Shown: one piece after another, positions 1-8,935 of the stretch
Layout of the letters: each line of letters begins with the position of its first letter
How positions within the stretch are numbered: the stretch's first letter is position 1
Source: Panacibacter ginsenosidivorans
GTDB lineage: Bacteria > Bacteroidota > Bacteroidia > Chitinophagales > Chitinophagaceae
Assembly (NCBI RefSeq): GCF_007971225.1
Contig: NZ_CP042435.1
Location: 310,001-374,000, forward strand
DNA length: 64,000 nt
Direction of reading: 5' to 3'
Program-made: the position numbers and the translations under genes
The notes under the pieces: generated by a model
Database searches by the model: none
Told to the model about the DNA's origin: nothing
What the model saw: the letters and a program-made list of their open reading frames with translations, nothing else

Positions 1-1038
1 GTGGTAAAGCCCTGGCACAATGAAAAATTACTGACCACGATCGACGACGCTTTGCGCAGAAAGGGTGCAGCAAAAAATAAAGGAGATTTTTCTATCCGGG
101 GCGATAGCGTTATTGGTAAAGAGTTGCTGGGTGAAAGTGAGGTAATGGAAGATATTTTTTTTAAGATAGACAAGATCGCTCCCACGGATGCAAACGTATT
201 GATACTTGGTGAAAATGGTACCGGTAAGGACCTGATAGCAAAAGCCATTCACCAAAAATCTTTAAGGGCCAATAAACCTTTTATAAAAGTGGATGTGGGT
301 GCGCTTACCGAAACACTTTTTGAAAGTGAATTATTTGGTCATAAGAAAGGTGCCTTTACAGATGCAAAGGAAGACCGCATGGGCCGCATTGAGAGCGCTA
401 ATGAAGGAACATTGTTTTTGGATGAGATAGGCAATATAAGTCTTACACAGCAAGCAAAGCTGCTGACTGTTTTGCAGAACCGTTTTATAACAAGGCTTGG
501 CAGCAACCAACCGGTACCGGTAGATATCCGGCTGATATGCGCTACCAACCTGCCTTTGGTGGAACTTGCCAATGAAAGCAAATTCAGGAAAGATCTTGTG
601 TACCGCATCAATACAGTTGAGATAACAGTACCGCCATTGCGTAAAAGAGGTGAGGATATTATTATGCTGGCAAAACACTTTCTTAAATTATATGCTTCCA
701 AATACATGAAGCCTGTAATAAAATTTGATGATGCGGCTTTACATAAACTGATGCAATACCATTATCCCGGTAATGTGCGGGAACTGCAATATATTATTGA
801 AAGAGCTATTATAATGAGTGATGGAGACGTACTGGAACCTAAAGATCTTATCTACTCTCCTATTGAATCTGCACCACCTGAAAATAATGATGCAGATGAT
901 CTTAATTTAAGCAGCATCGAAAAAAATACTATTCTTCGTGTAATAGAAAAGCATAACGGCAATATTACCAAGGCGGCAAAAGAGTTGGGGCTTACAAGAA
1001 CGGCATTGTACAGGAGGTTGAGTAAGTATGATATATAG
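1..1038 (+). CDS. NtrC-family sigma-54-dependent response regulator (5' partial)
   Basis: The protein activates sigma-54 RNA polymerase in response to a partner kinase, probably the histidine kinase encoded just downstream. The window begins inside the gene: the first residues (VKPWHNEKLL) look like the last helix of a receiver domain, so the phospho-acceptor lies outside. An AAA+ domain follows, with Walker A GENGTGKD at about residues 70-77, Walker B TLFLDEIG at about 137-144, and the sigma-54 contact loop at 117-122 reading GAFTDA instead of the classical GAFTGA. A Fis-type helix-turn-helix occupies the last 40 residues (NITKAAKELGLTRTALYRRL). The GTG at position 1 is only the window edge, not a start. 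Family is certain; target genes are unknown. Confidence 0.93.
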   Translation: MVKPWHNEKLLTTIDDALRRKGAAKNKGDFSIRGDSVIGKELLGESEVMEDIFFKIDKIAPTDANVLILGENGTGKDLIAKAIHQKSLRANKPFIKVDVGALTETLFESELFGHKKGAFTDAKEDRMGRIESANEGTLFLDEIGNISLTQQAKLLTVLQNRFITRLGSNQPVPVDIRLICATNLPLVELANESKFRKDLVYRINTVEITVPPLRKRGEDIIMLAKHFLKLYASKYMKPVIKFDDAALHKLMQYHYPGNVRELQYIIERAIIMSDGDVLEPKDLIYSPIESAPPENNDADDLNLSSIEKNTILRVIEKHNGNITKAAKELGLTRTALYRRLSKYDI

Positions 1039-1044
1039 TTGTGT

Positions 1045-1065
1045 GATATCAGCGATCAGGTATCA
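1045..1065 (-). repeat. Heptamer tandem array, left boundary of the S23 remnant
   Basis: Three consecutive 7-bp units read GATATCA, GCGATCA, GGTATCA on the plus strand, that is TGATAYC-like units on the minus strand. The last unit contains the stop codon of the S23-like pseudogene. The array is the inverted counterpart of the one at 1360-1387. Confidence 0.6.
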
Positions 1066-1299
1066 GCAGTGGGGTATTATTATTTCAATTTTTTGAATAA
1101 ATGAACAGATCATTTTTCTTATTTCAATTATTTCATCAGTTAGTTCTTCAAAAAGAGCAGCAGATAAATAACTAAGTTCTTTTGCTAATAATACCTGGTA
1201 TTCAAGTTCTGAAATTGATCCGCATTTAATAGAAAGATAAATTCTAAGGGTAAGCTGATGGCTTCTTTGCCAAATCGAAAGTTCTTTAAAGTTTCACAT
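1063..1299 (-). pseudogene. Decayed four-helix-bundle (S23/IVP-type) protein gene with internal deletion
   Basis: The minus-strand reading frame gives NFKELSIWQRSHQLTLRIY joined directly to LSIKCGSISELEYQVLLAKELSYL. These are the N- and C-terminal signatures of the small four-helix-bundle family encoded by 23S rRNA intervening sequences and by stand-alone ORFs. The central part of the family (the FP..YGL..QIRRA..SI..NIAEG region, roughly 50 residues) is missing, apparently by an in-frame deletion. The only upstream ATG (1297-1299) is followed at once by TGA (1294-1296), so no start is usable. The stop codon (1063-1065) lies inside a 7-bp repeat array. Recognition rests on family motifs recalled from memory. 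Confidence 0.7.
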
Positions 1300-1359
1300 A
1301 AAATATTTTTTATAATTTAAAAATAATATTTTCAGATTACTTCTATCTTGTATTATAAC

Positions 1360-1387
1360 TGACAACTGATATCTGTAACCTGATACG
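1360..1387 (+). repeat. Heptamer tandem array, right boundary of the S23 remnant
   Basis: Four consecutive 7-bp units read TGACAAC, TGATATC, TGTAACC, TGATACG. They run in the opposite orientation to the array at 1045-1065, so the two arrays bracket the pseudogene as inverted repeats. The array ends only a few bases before the start codon of the downstream histidine kinase (1394). Confidence 0.6.
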
Positions 1388-1393
1388 TTTCTT

Positions 1394-2737
1394 ATGTTTA
1401 AACAATATGAATGGCGCATAATTGTACGCGTAGTGCTGATGTTTGTAACCATCAGCATTGGAAGCTATTTGCTGGTATCGGGGCTATATCCTTATGAGAT
1501 TGTTATTATACCTATCATCATTATACAGGTAATTGATTTTTTTAAGTTTCATAAAAAAGCGCAGGATGAAGTAGCGCAGTTTGTAGAGAGTGTACACTAC
1601 CGCGATTTTTCCCGCTACTTTGATGTAAAACATGCCCCGCTTGAATTACAGCCCTTGCGCCAGGGTTTCAACGATATTAACACTACCATGAAAGTGATCA
1701 GTAAAGAAAAAGAAACACAATACCAATACCTGCAAAAGATCCTTGAGCTGGTAGATACCGGTATACTTTCATACGAAATGGAAACCGGTGAAGTGGTATG
1801 GATGAATGAATCGCTAAAAAAATTATTGCAGATACCCTATTTAAAAACTATTCATTCTTTATCAAAGAGAGATTGGAATTTGTATCATGAGATCATGTCG
1901 CTTCCTTTGGGGCAAAGTATTATTGCAACGGCGCACCATGATAAATCTGCATTTAAAGTATTGCTATCGGCAACTGCTTTTCACACAGAAGGAAAAAAAT
2001 ATAAACTCGTAGCTTTTCAAAATGTGAATGAAGCATTGGATGAAACAGAAAGCAAAGCATGGCAACGTTTGCTAAGTGTAATGACACATGAGATCATGAA
2101 TTCCATTGCGCCAATCTCTTCTCTGTCCAGTACGCTTAAAAATATTCTTGAACAGTCAAGAGATAATGTATCACCTAAGAACTCATCAAATTTCGAAGAT
2201 CTTGAACTTGGTATCAATACTATCAAAACAAGAAGTGAAGGATTGCTGAAATTTGCAGAAACCTATCGTAACCTCAATAAAATAACTACACCTAATCTTT
2301 CAAAAGTATATATACGTGATCTTTTTGAGAACATGCATACGTTGATGGAGCCTACACTTGAGCAAAAGAATATTGAAATGGACATCATTCTAAAAGACCC
2401 TGATCTTATGCTTGAGGCCGATACCAATCTTATAGAGCAGGTGCTCATTAACCTTATTGTAAATGCTATTGAAGCAGTAAAAGAAAGTGCAGATCCGCAT
2501 ATTTTATTGTCTGCATATGTTTCACCCAATCATAAAACAATCATCAAAATTGCGGATAATGGTGCAGGCATGCCGGAAGAGCTTTTAGATAAAATTTTTA
2601 TTCCTTTCTTCAGCACTAAAAAAACAGGTAGCGGTATCGGGCTTAGTTTATGCAAACAAATAATGATGCTGCATAAAGGAAATATCCAGGTGCAAAGCAA
2701 TGTAGGTGAAGGCACTGCTTTTATGCTCCAGTTTTAA
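1394..2737 (+). CDS. NtrY-like sensor histidine kinase
   Basis: An inner-membrane kinase that probably phosphorylates the sigma-54 regulator encoded upstream. Two N-terminal membrane segments (about residues 8-27 and 34-50) are separated by only a short loop, so it has almost no periplasmic sensor. A cytoplasmic PAS-like region (about 105-215) follows, then the phospho-acceptor motif MTHEIMNSIAPI with His at 232. The ATPase domain shows an N box (NLIVNAIEA), G1 (DNGAGMP) and G2 (GSGIGLSLCKQIM). The kinase and regulator genes face the same way but are held about 350 bp apart by the S23 remnant. The signal sensed cannot be read from the sequence. Confidence 0.9.
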   Translation: MFKQYEWRIIVRVVLMFVTISIGSYLLVSGLYPYEIVIIPIIIIQVIDFFKFHKKAQDEVAQFVESVHYRDFSRYFDVKHAPLELQPLRQGFNDINTTMKVISKEKETQYQYLQKILELVDTGILSYEMETGEVVWMNESLKKLLQIPYLKTIHSLSKRDWNLYHEIMSLPLGQSIIATAHHDKSAFKVLLSATAFHTEGKKYKLVAFQNVNEALDETESKAWQRLLSVMTHEIMNSIAPISSLSSTLKNILEQSRDNVSPKNSSNFEDLELGINTIKTRSEGLLKFAETYRNLNKITTPNLSKVYIRDLFENMHTLMEPTLEQKNIEMDIILKDPDLMLEADTNLIEQVLINLIVNAIEAVKESADPHILLSAYVSPNHKTIIKIADNGAGMPEELLDKIFIPFFSTKKTGSGIGLSLCKQIMMLHKGNIQVQSNVGEGTAFMLQF

Positions 2738-2754
2738 TTTTGTTTTTTTTGAAT

Positions 2755-2812
2755 TTTTTATAATGTCAGCTTATGAACTTTTTTCAGCTTTCGTTGTGTC
2801 ACTCACTTGTAC
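2755..2812 (-). repeat. Dispersed intergenic element copy 1 (GTGACAC class)
   Basis: The head GTACAAGTGAGTGACACAAC lies on the minus strand at 2793-2812, followed by CGAAAGCT and a degenerate tail of GCTGACATTATAAAAAAT. It lies between the convergent kinase and sulfatase genes. Confidence 0.8.
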
Positions 2813-2848
2813 TTTTATTTCTTTAATCAGCTTTAATTACTTTGGTAT

Positions 2849-4582
2849 TTATTTTTCTATAACCAGCTTTGCCAGTTGTTGTACTTCTTTATTTTTTACT
2901 TCAAGCGTGTACAATCCCGCAGCAATGGAGTCAAGATGAATGCTAAAAGTGTTATGGCCTTCGCTTATTGCATTTGTTGTGCTTAAAATAATTCTGCCGA
3001 AACTGTCATATACATTTAATCTCACCATACCCGCATGCAGGCTTGTTAATGAAACAAACATATTTCCATCGGAAGGATTAGGAAACGTTTTTATTGTAGT
3101 CTGCAAACCAATCGTTGCTTTAGCAACATAGTTATCTGTACTTACAAATGACAGATCATCTTCAGGTGGTAGAGATTTTGTCCAGCCTTCTGCCAGTATT
3201 GTACGCATCATTTTGAGCACAGATGTATAAGCAGCATTACCTGCAAGATTGGTATATTCAAATGGATCTGTCAGATGGTCATACAATTCTTCCCCAGAAC
3301 TGCCCCATGAATTATACCTGTATTGCGTTGTGGATGCAGAGTACATTTCAGTTGTTCTGCGTTTAACCTGCGTAAACACCGCTCTTTTCCATGGTTCGTT
3401 TACATTATCAATCAACCTCGCAAAGCTTGATCCTTCCATACCCGAAGGCGCAGGAAGAGAACAAATTTCTGCCAGCGAAGGATACATATCAACCGATTCT
3501 ACCAAAGCATTGCATACCCCGGCCGGTTTGCCGGGTACACATACGATCAGCGGTACAAGATCAGACTCTTCAAACAAAGTAGTCTTACCCCACAGGCCTT
3601 CATGCTCACCCAGGTGCTGACCATGATCTGCAATTAAAACAACCACTGTATTTTGCCAAAGATTCTGTCTGTCCATTTCATCCAGCACAGATCCCAGTTG
3701 TGCATCCATTTCTGTTACTTCGGCATAATACGCATGTACCGTATTTTGCCAGTCTGTGGTTGTTTTATTTACCTGTATGGGAAAAGCTATACGGGGAACA
3801 TCATTCCTGTCTCCCGGGGGGGTGTTAGGTAATTTAATATTGCCTGAACCATTACCTTTTAAATCTCCTGTATTTCCATTTTTATCAATCGGCAGTAACT
3901 GTTGCACAGAAGGGTCACCATACATATTCCAATATTTTAACGATGGTGTGAAAGGGTTATGCACAGTAAGGCCCAGCGCCAGAAAAAACGGTTGTGGTGG
4001 TTGTAGTCTCATGCGTTTGATCATTATACCTGCATATATTCCGTTTATTGTACTGGCATCCGGCAAATCTCTTACCCACCATGAACCGGGAGTTGAGCCT
4101 TTTGACAGGTCATCAGCATTTGTTTTGTCTGAATAATCCCATGCAATCTGATTTTGATAAACGCCGTGCATTACCTTACCCACTCTTTCTGTATGGTAAC
4201 CAAATTGACTGAAATATTCCGGCAGAAATTTTACCTGGTTTCCTACCTTAGAACGTGGACTTGTACCATTATCAAAAACGCCTGTTTTGTCTGGTCTCCA
4301 GCCAGTCAATAAAGAAGTACGTGAAGGATTGCACAAGGGAAACTGGCAATATGCTCTTCTAAAAACAATACCACGGTTTACAAGACGCTGAAGGTTGGGC
4401 GTAAGTACTTCCGGGTAACCAAAAACAGAAGCCTTTTCATTCATATCATCAACCACAATAAAAAGTACATTGTAATGCGGCCCATCCTGCGAAAGTGAAA
4501 TTAATGGCTTCATAGAACCGCTTGCTATCAGTAGTAATGAAAGAGAAATATGTATAAACTTTCTTTGGCAGTAGTATTTCAT
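2849..4582 (-). CDS. T9SS-exported sulfatase (S1 family, iduronate-2-sulfatase-like)
   Basis: Hydrolyses sulfate esters, probably on a sulfated polysaccharide, outside the cell. A signal peptide (about residues 1-32) precedes the alkaline-phosphatase-fold sulfatase domain. Metal-binding DD is at 45-46, and the formylglycine signature CNPSR has its catalytic Cys at 84. DHGQHLGEHEGLWGK and later metal and substrate residues are present. The last 75-80 residues (FPNPSDGN ... GLYTLEVKN) are a type A T9SS sorting domain, so the protein is exported and either surface-anchored or released. It is 577 residues long, like its close paralogue at 4963-6696. Substrate is not determinable, and no sulfatase-maturating enzyme lies nearby. 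Confidence 0.92.
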   Translation of the reverse strand: MKYYCQRKFIHISLSLLLIASGSMKPLISLSQDGPHYNVLFIVVDDMNEKASVFGYPEVLTPNLQRLVNRGIVFRRAYCQFPLCNPSRTSLLTGWRPDKTGVFDNGTSPRSKVGNQVKFLPEYFSQFGYHTERVGKVMHGVYQNQIAWDYSDKTNADDLSKGSTPGSWWVRDLPDASTINGIYAGIMIKRMRLQPPQPFFLALGLTVHNPFTPSLKYWNMYGDPSVQQLLPIDKNGNTGDLKGNGSGNIKLPNTPPGDRNDVPRIAFPIQVNKTTTDWQNTVHAYYAEVTEMDAQLGSVLDEMDRQNLWQNTVVVLIADHGQHLGEHEGLWGKTTLFEESDLVPLIVCVPGKPAGVCNALVESVDMYPSLAEICSLPAPSGMEGSSFARLIDNVNEPWKRAVFTQVKRRTTEMYSASTTQYRYNSWGSSGEELYDHLTDPFEYTNLAGNAAYTSVLKMMRTILAEGWTKSLPPEDDLSFVSTDNYVAKATIGLQTTIKTFPNPSDGNMFVSLTSLHAGMVRLNVYDSFGRIILSTTNAISEGHNTFSIHLDSIAAGLYTLEVKNKEVQQLAKLVIEK

Positions 4583-4962
4583 AGAGAAAAATTTAGCTGT
4601 TTAAAAAATTGCAGAATCCAAAGGAGGATTTGAGTAACAGATACTTTATAAATTTCGTATAAAAGTATTGCCTGAGAAAGTTTAATTTTTATGCAGATAC
4701 ACCGGTCCAAAAACATTGTTAGGGGAGCATGCAAAAAAAAAGGAAACGTTCTAAAAGTCTTTACATCAAATAAATATTCAAGCTATCTCATTTTAAAAAT
4801 TTGATAACGATAACTACTTATTCAAAAAAGCTATTGAACTGTATTTGTTGCTGCCCAACGTTTTGGTGCACAAGTGTGCGACGCAACGAAGCTTAATATT
4901 GGTGCTGCTGATGGGCTCCAAAATGTTTGTATCATCTTACGCTTATTTTCTATTAAGAATGC
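4583..4962. other. 380-bp spacer between the two sulfatases
   Basis: AT-rich spacer holding one copy of the dispersed element (4868-4924). No ORF, terminator or convincing promoter was recognised in the rest. Confidence 0.6.
4868..4924 (+). repeat. Dispersed intergenic element copy 2
   Basis: The head GCACAAGTGTGCGACGCAAC (4868-4887) is followed by the CGAAGCTTAATATT middle and the tail GGGCTCCAAAAT. It lies between the two sulfatase genes. Confidence 0.88.
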
Positions 4963-6696
4963 TCATTTTTTTATTAGGAGGTTAATAGTTTGATTGAAAT
5001 CTTTATGCTTTAGATCAAGTGTATATATACCGGCAGCAAGTGAGCTGAGCTGAAGATTTATAGTATTAGAGCCTTCATTTAGTAAATGTGTTGTTTTAAA
5101 AACACTTTTACCGGCATTATCATAAACAGTAATGGCAACAATACCGGCATGTTGATTATCTAATGAAACAATTATATTTCCGGTGGAAGGATTAGGAAAT
5201 ATTTTAACTGATATCTGTGATTGTATAGCTGGTTTAGTTACATAAGAATTATTGATTGCAAAAGATGCAACGCCTGCTCCAGGTGGCAGGGATTTTGTCC
5301 ATCCTTCATTAAGTATTGTACGCATTGTATTTAACTGCGTTGAATAGGCTTTATTTTCTGCAAGATTGGTGTACTCAAAAGGATCTGTTGCATGATCATA
5401 TAATTCTTCGCCTACACGACCCCATGAATTATAACGGTATTGACCTGTTGATGCTGAGCGACCTATAGTTGAGGCACGTGTAACCTGCGTAAATACTGCT
5501 CTTTTCCATGGTGTGCTTACATTGTCAATTACCTTTGCAAAACTTGATCCTTCCATTCCCGATGGTGCAGGCAGCGAACATATCTCTGCAAGAGAAGGAT
5601 AGATATCAACGAACTCTACCAACGCATCGCTTACACCTGCTTTTTTACCGGGTACGCAAACAATTAATGGTGCAAGGTCAGACTCTTCAAACAAAGTGTT
5701 CTTACCCCATAAACCTTCATGCTCTCCAAGATGCTGACCGTGATCGCTTACGAAAACCACTACTGTATTTTGCCAGAGATTCTGCCTGTCCATTTCATCC
5801 AGAACGGTTCCCAGCTGTGCATCCATTTCTGTTACTTCTGCAAAATAAGCGTGCCGTGTATTTTGCCAATCTGTTGTTGTTTTTAGTATTTGTGAAGGAA
5901 AGGCTGCACCCGGTGCATCTTTCCTGTCGTTTGGCGGAGTGTCTGGTAAAACAATATTTCCGGAACCATTCCCTTTCAAAGTGCCTTTATCGCCCTTATT
6001 GTTAATAGGTAATAACTGCTGCACAGAAGGTTCGCCATACATATTCCAATATTTTAAAGATGGCGTAAAGGGGCTATGAACAGTAAGCCCGAGTGCAAGA
6101 AAAAAAGGTTGTGCAGGCTGTAATTGCATACGTTTAACCATAGCACCTGCATATATACCATTTATAGTTTTTGAATCCTGTAAGTTTGTTACCCACCAGG
6201 AACCTAAATCAGATTCGCTTGAAAAATCGTCAGACCTGGTCTTATCGGAGTAATTCCAGGCAATTTCATCCTGGAAACCACCATGCATTACTTTACCTAC
6301 CCTTTCTGTATGATAACCATAGACACCAAAATATTCCGGAAGGAATTTCACCTGTTGCCCCATTTTAGACCTGGGGCTAGTCTTGTTATCGTAAATGCCT
6401 GTTTTATCTGGCCTCCAGCCGCTTAATAAAGAGGTGCGTGAGGGGTTACATAACGGAAACTGCGTATAAGCTTTTCTAAAAACTACACCACGACGGGCAA
6501 GCCGCTGAAGATTAGGCGTGAGTACAGCAGGGTATCCAAACATGCCTGCCTTTTCGTTCATATCATCTACAATAATAAACAGTACATTATAGTGTTGAGT
6601 GGTTTGTGAAAACAAAGCGAAGGGCTTTATAAAAGCGAAGAGCAGAAAAAGAAGCAGGCGGCATGTAATTACAAGCCTTTTAGAAATGGGGGGCAT
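4963..6696 (-). CDS. T9SS-exported sulfatase, paralogue of the neighbouring sulfatase
   Basis: Same role and architecture as the gene at 2849-4582. It has an N-terminal signal peptide (about 1-31), metal ligands DD at 44-45, the formylglycine motif CNPSR with Cys at 83, DHGQHLGEHEGLWGKN, and a C-terminal type A T9SS sorting domain beginning near IFPNPSTGN. The two proteins have identical length (577 residues) and align along their whole length, including the sorting domain, pointing to tandem duplication of a complete gene. Differences concentrate in the signal peptide, the middle insert region (about 245-275) and the sorting domain. The second copy may have diverged in substrate preference (inference). 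Confidence 0.92.
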   Translation of the reverse strand: MPPISKRLVITCRLLLFLLFAFIKPFALFSQTTQHYNVLFIIVDDMNEKAGMFGYPAVLTPNLQRLARRGVVFRKAYTQFPLCNPSRTSLLSGWRPDKTGIYDNKTSPRSKMGQQVKFLPEYFGVYGYHTERVGKVMHGGFQDEIAWNYSDKTRSDDFSSESDLGSWWVTNLQDSKTINGIYAGAMVKRMQLQPAQPFFLALGLTVHSPFTPSLKYWNMYGEPSVQQLLPINNKGDKGTLKGNGSGNIVLPDTPPNDRKDAPGAAFPSQILKTTTDWQNTRHAYFAEVTEMDAQLGTVLDEMDRQNLWQNTVVVFVSDHGQHLGEHEGLWGKNTLFEESDLAPLIVCVPGKKAGVSDALVEFVDIYPSLAEICSLPAPSGMEGSSFAKVIDNVSTPWKRAVFTQVTRASTIGRSASTGQYRYNSWGRVGEELYDHATDPFEYTNLAENKAYSTQLNTMRTILNEGWTKSLPPGAGVASFAINNSYVTKPAIQSQISVKIFPNPSTGNIIVSLDNQHAGIVAITVYDNAGKSVFKTTHLLNEGSNTINLQLSSLAAGIYTLDLKHKDFNQTINLLIKK

Positions 6697-6840
6697 AAAA
6701 TATTAAATTTTTGCAATTTCACTGATGCTGACAAGATGAAACATAACAAAAACCTTTCCATGTTTTTATTTAAAAAACATAAGGGATTAAAAAATATAAA
6801 TCATATTGTTATTTAAGAATTGTTGAGGAAGATTTCTGCA

Positions 6841-6896
6841 GATGCAGTGTGCGACGCAAGGAACGCTTATTATTGAATCTGCAGCCTGGCCAAATA
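6841..6896 (+). repeat. Dispersed intergenic element copy 3
   Basis: The variant head GATGCAGTGTGCGACGCAAG (6841-6860) is followed by GAACGCTTATTATT and the tail GCCTGGCCAAATA. It lies in the divergent gap between the sulfatase and the lipoprotein gene. Confidence 0.85.
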
Positions 6897-7002
6897 CTTG
6901 TCGTGATAAATCCTTTTGAAATAAAGTAGAACTACGCAGTATCTTTAATTGCCAATCATTTACATTGGCAAAAATTTATTACAACATTTAAATAAAGTGA
7001 TC

Positions 7003-7554
7003 ATGAAAAAACAATCCGCCGCCTTACGTGGTTTACAGTACAGCGTTGCCGGCATTCTTTTATGCAGCAATATTTTTTTCTCCTGCAAAGACAATACCCA
7101 TGAAGTGGTAACTACTTCATGTGTAGATAATAAAGCTGATACAACCGGTTATACCAAAGAACTTAACGGTATTAATCATGTTATAACATTGCAACGTGCA
7201 TTGGAACTTACAGATAACTATGCAAGAAATAAAGACAGTATTTTATCTGGCGCTTATGGCAGCAGTAAAGATATTTTACCTGATTATGAAACGTTTAATC
7301 TGAAAGCTATTGATTCGCTGGTATGCCAGGAAGCAACAGTTGGTTTTCGCATGTACCTTGGGCTTGACGAGAATAAAAAAATACGGCTGGTCTTAGCGGG
7401 TGTTGATGCAAACGGGGAAGATATATTGCAACAAACCAGGAGAGAGAAAGGATCGCTGAAACAAAGGGGTATGGTTACAACTGCATCGGCACCACCGCCT
7501 CCTGCAACCAGTAAAAATGATCTGTTACTTGAATCAGGGCAGCGTCAACCATAA
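7003..7554 (+). CDS. Predicted lipoprotein of unknown function
   Basis: I do not recognise a family. The start is set at 7003 (ATGAAAAAACAA), not the ATG at 6949, because only then does a normal lipoprotein signal appear: a basic N-terminus, a hydrophobic stretch and a lipobox ending in Phe-Ser-Cys at about residue 28. The mature part is about 155 residues with no repeats or metal motifs, and ends in a Pro-rich and polar tail (APPPPATSKND). Its stop lies 29 bp before the 7-TM gene at 7584, so it may be the first gene of the signalling operon that follows. Confidence 0.7.
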   Translation: MKKQSAALRGLQYSVAGILLCSNIFFSCKDNTHEVVTTSCVDNKADTTGYTKELNGINHVITLQRALELTDNYARNKDSILSGAYGSSKDILPDYETFNLKAIDSLVCQEATVGFRMYLGLDENKKIRLVLAGVDANGEDILQQTRREKGSLKQRGMVTTASAPPPPATSKNDLLLESGQRQP

Positions 7555-7583
7555 CGGGCAGCTTACTCCAAAACAAAATAAAC

Positions 7584-8225
7584 ATGAGCGATGCAACGTA
7601 TCGGTTTTTATTAAGCCTGAGCATTATTTTTCCATTTTCTGTAAGTGTTTTTAAGTTTAAACAAATACCGGTCTCGTATCATCCGCTTGTTTATGTTATA
7701 AGTCTGGGGCTGATAAATGAAATCATCACTTATTATTTTTTTCGCTCGGGTAATGCAATACCTACCAATATCTATAACCTGTTGGAGTTTATATTTTATT
7801 GCCGCCAGTTCAGGAACTGGAAACATATTCTACAAAAGAAGTTTTCATATTACCTGACTACAATATCTGTTGCACTATTTTGGATAACCGACGAAATAAT
7901 ACTGGGCAAGCTAAATACTTTTACATCTTTCTTTCTTATACTGTACCCGTTTTTATTGGTTTTGCTTGCGGTGAATGAGTTAAATTTTCTTGTTGCCAAT
8001 GAGCATGGAAATGTTTTGAAGAACCCAATTTTTTTATTTTGTATAGCCGTCATTATTTTTTATGCTTATAGAATTTTATCAGAAATATTTTACCGGTATA
8101 CCGATGATCATGAACTTCAAAACAGGATATTTGATATACAGGCATACGTAAATGTTCTTTTCAATATTCTTCTAACATTTGTTATACTATGCATACCGAA
8201 GAAGCGAACTATTACACTGCGGTAA
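7584..8225 (+). CDS. Seven-TM membrane protein upstream of a sensor kinase
   Basis: A 213-residue, very hydrophobic protein with about seven predicted membrane helices (roughly residues 6-24, 31-52, 58-72, 87-105, 110-131, 146-166, 182-203). No enzyme motif is visible. The last 37 bases overlap the start of the histidine kinase gene at 8189, which implies translational coupling. The kinase itself has only one membrane segment and no input domain, so this protein is a plausible membrane receptor or input module for it. That role is inferred from gene order; the family is not one I can name. Confidence 0.7.
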   Translation: MSDATYRFLLSLSIIFPFSVSVFKFKQIPVSYHPLVYVISLGLINEIITYYFFRSGNAIPTNIYNLLEFIFYCRQFRNWKHILQKKFSYYLTTISVALFWITDEIILGKLNTFTSFFLILYPFLLVLLAVNELNFLVANEHGNVLKNPIFLFCIAVIIFYAYRILSEIFYRYTDDHELQNRIFDIQAYVNVLFNILLTFVILCIPKKRTITLR

Positions 8226-8935
8226 CCGTTGCGGCTGTAGTGCTGGGCATTATCATTATTTATTTTATCATAACGATGATAAGACACCAGCGCCGGAATA
8301 TGCAATTGTACAAAGCAAAGATCAATGCTGAGATCTCTACCCTGGAGAATGAAAGAAAAAGAATTGTAGCAGACCTGCATGATGAACTGGGACCTTTGCT
8401 ATCTGCGGTAAAACTTCGTATAAACCAGCTTGATGCAGAAAGTGATGATGATAAAAATATCGTTGAATTTGCCAACAAACACCTGAGCGATATAATCGTT
8501 AAGATCAAAGAAATATCTTACAATCTTTTACCCAATACACTGGCAAGAAACGGACTGATACATGCCGTTGAAGAATTTATTGATAAGGTAAACGGCATGT
8601 ATACTTTGAACATAAGATTTGTATGTGAAGGGAAGATCGAATTATCGAAAGAAAAAGAAATTAATATTTACCGCATATTCCAGGAAACAATACACAACAC
8701 GATTAAACATGCTAAAGCGAAAACACTTGTAATGGAATTAAAGAAACAGGAGAATGTGCTTTTGCTTACCATCATTGATGATGGCGTTGGTTTTAATTAT
8801 GAAGAAAGATCAAAGAACGGAGCCGGTCTTGGATTACTGAACCTGCAAAGCCGTGCAGAAGTGCTTAATGCTAAATTTATAATAGACTCGGAAAGAGATA
8901 AAGGAACCAAATACTTTTTTGAAATTCCAATATAA
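8189..8935 (+). CDS. NarL-type sensor histidine kinase (HisKA_3)
   Basis: Phosphorylates the LuxR-type regulator encoded immediately downstream. One N-terminal membrane segment (about 10-30) is followed by a short coiled region and the HisKA_3 dimerisation motif ERKRIVADLHDELGPLL with His at 64. The HATPase_c domain carries N box FQETIHNTIKHA, G1 DDGVGFN and G2 GAGLGLLNLQSRAE. At 248 residues it is short for a complete sensor kinase because it lacks any sensory domain. It overlaps the upstream 7-TM gene by 37 bases, and its stop overlaps the next start (TAATG at 8935), so the three genes look co-translated. Confidence 0.9.
   Translation: MHTEEANYYTAVTVAAVVLGIIIIYFIITMIRHQRRNMQLYKAKINAEISTLENERKRIVADLHDELGPLLSAVKLRINQLDAESDDDKNIVEFANKHLSDIIVKIKEISYNLLPNTLARNGLIHAVEEFIDKVNGMYTLNIRFVCEGKIELSKEKEINIYRIFQETIHNTIKHAKAKTLVMELKKQENVLLLTIIDDGVGFNYEERSKNGAGLGLLNLQSRAEVLNAKFIIDSERDKGTKYFFEIPI

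Noticed and set aside
1045-1387. Heptamer arrays considered as a CRISPR-like or iteron array
   Set aside because: Units are contiguous with no spacers, only three to four per array, and no replication or cas gene is near.
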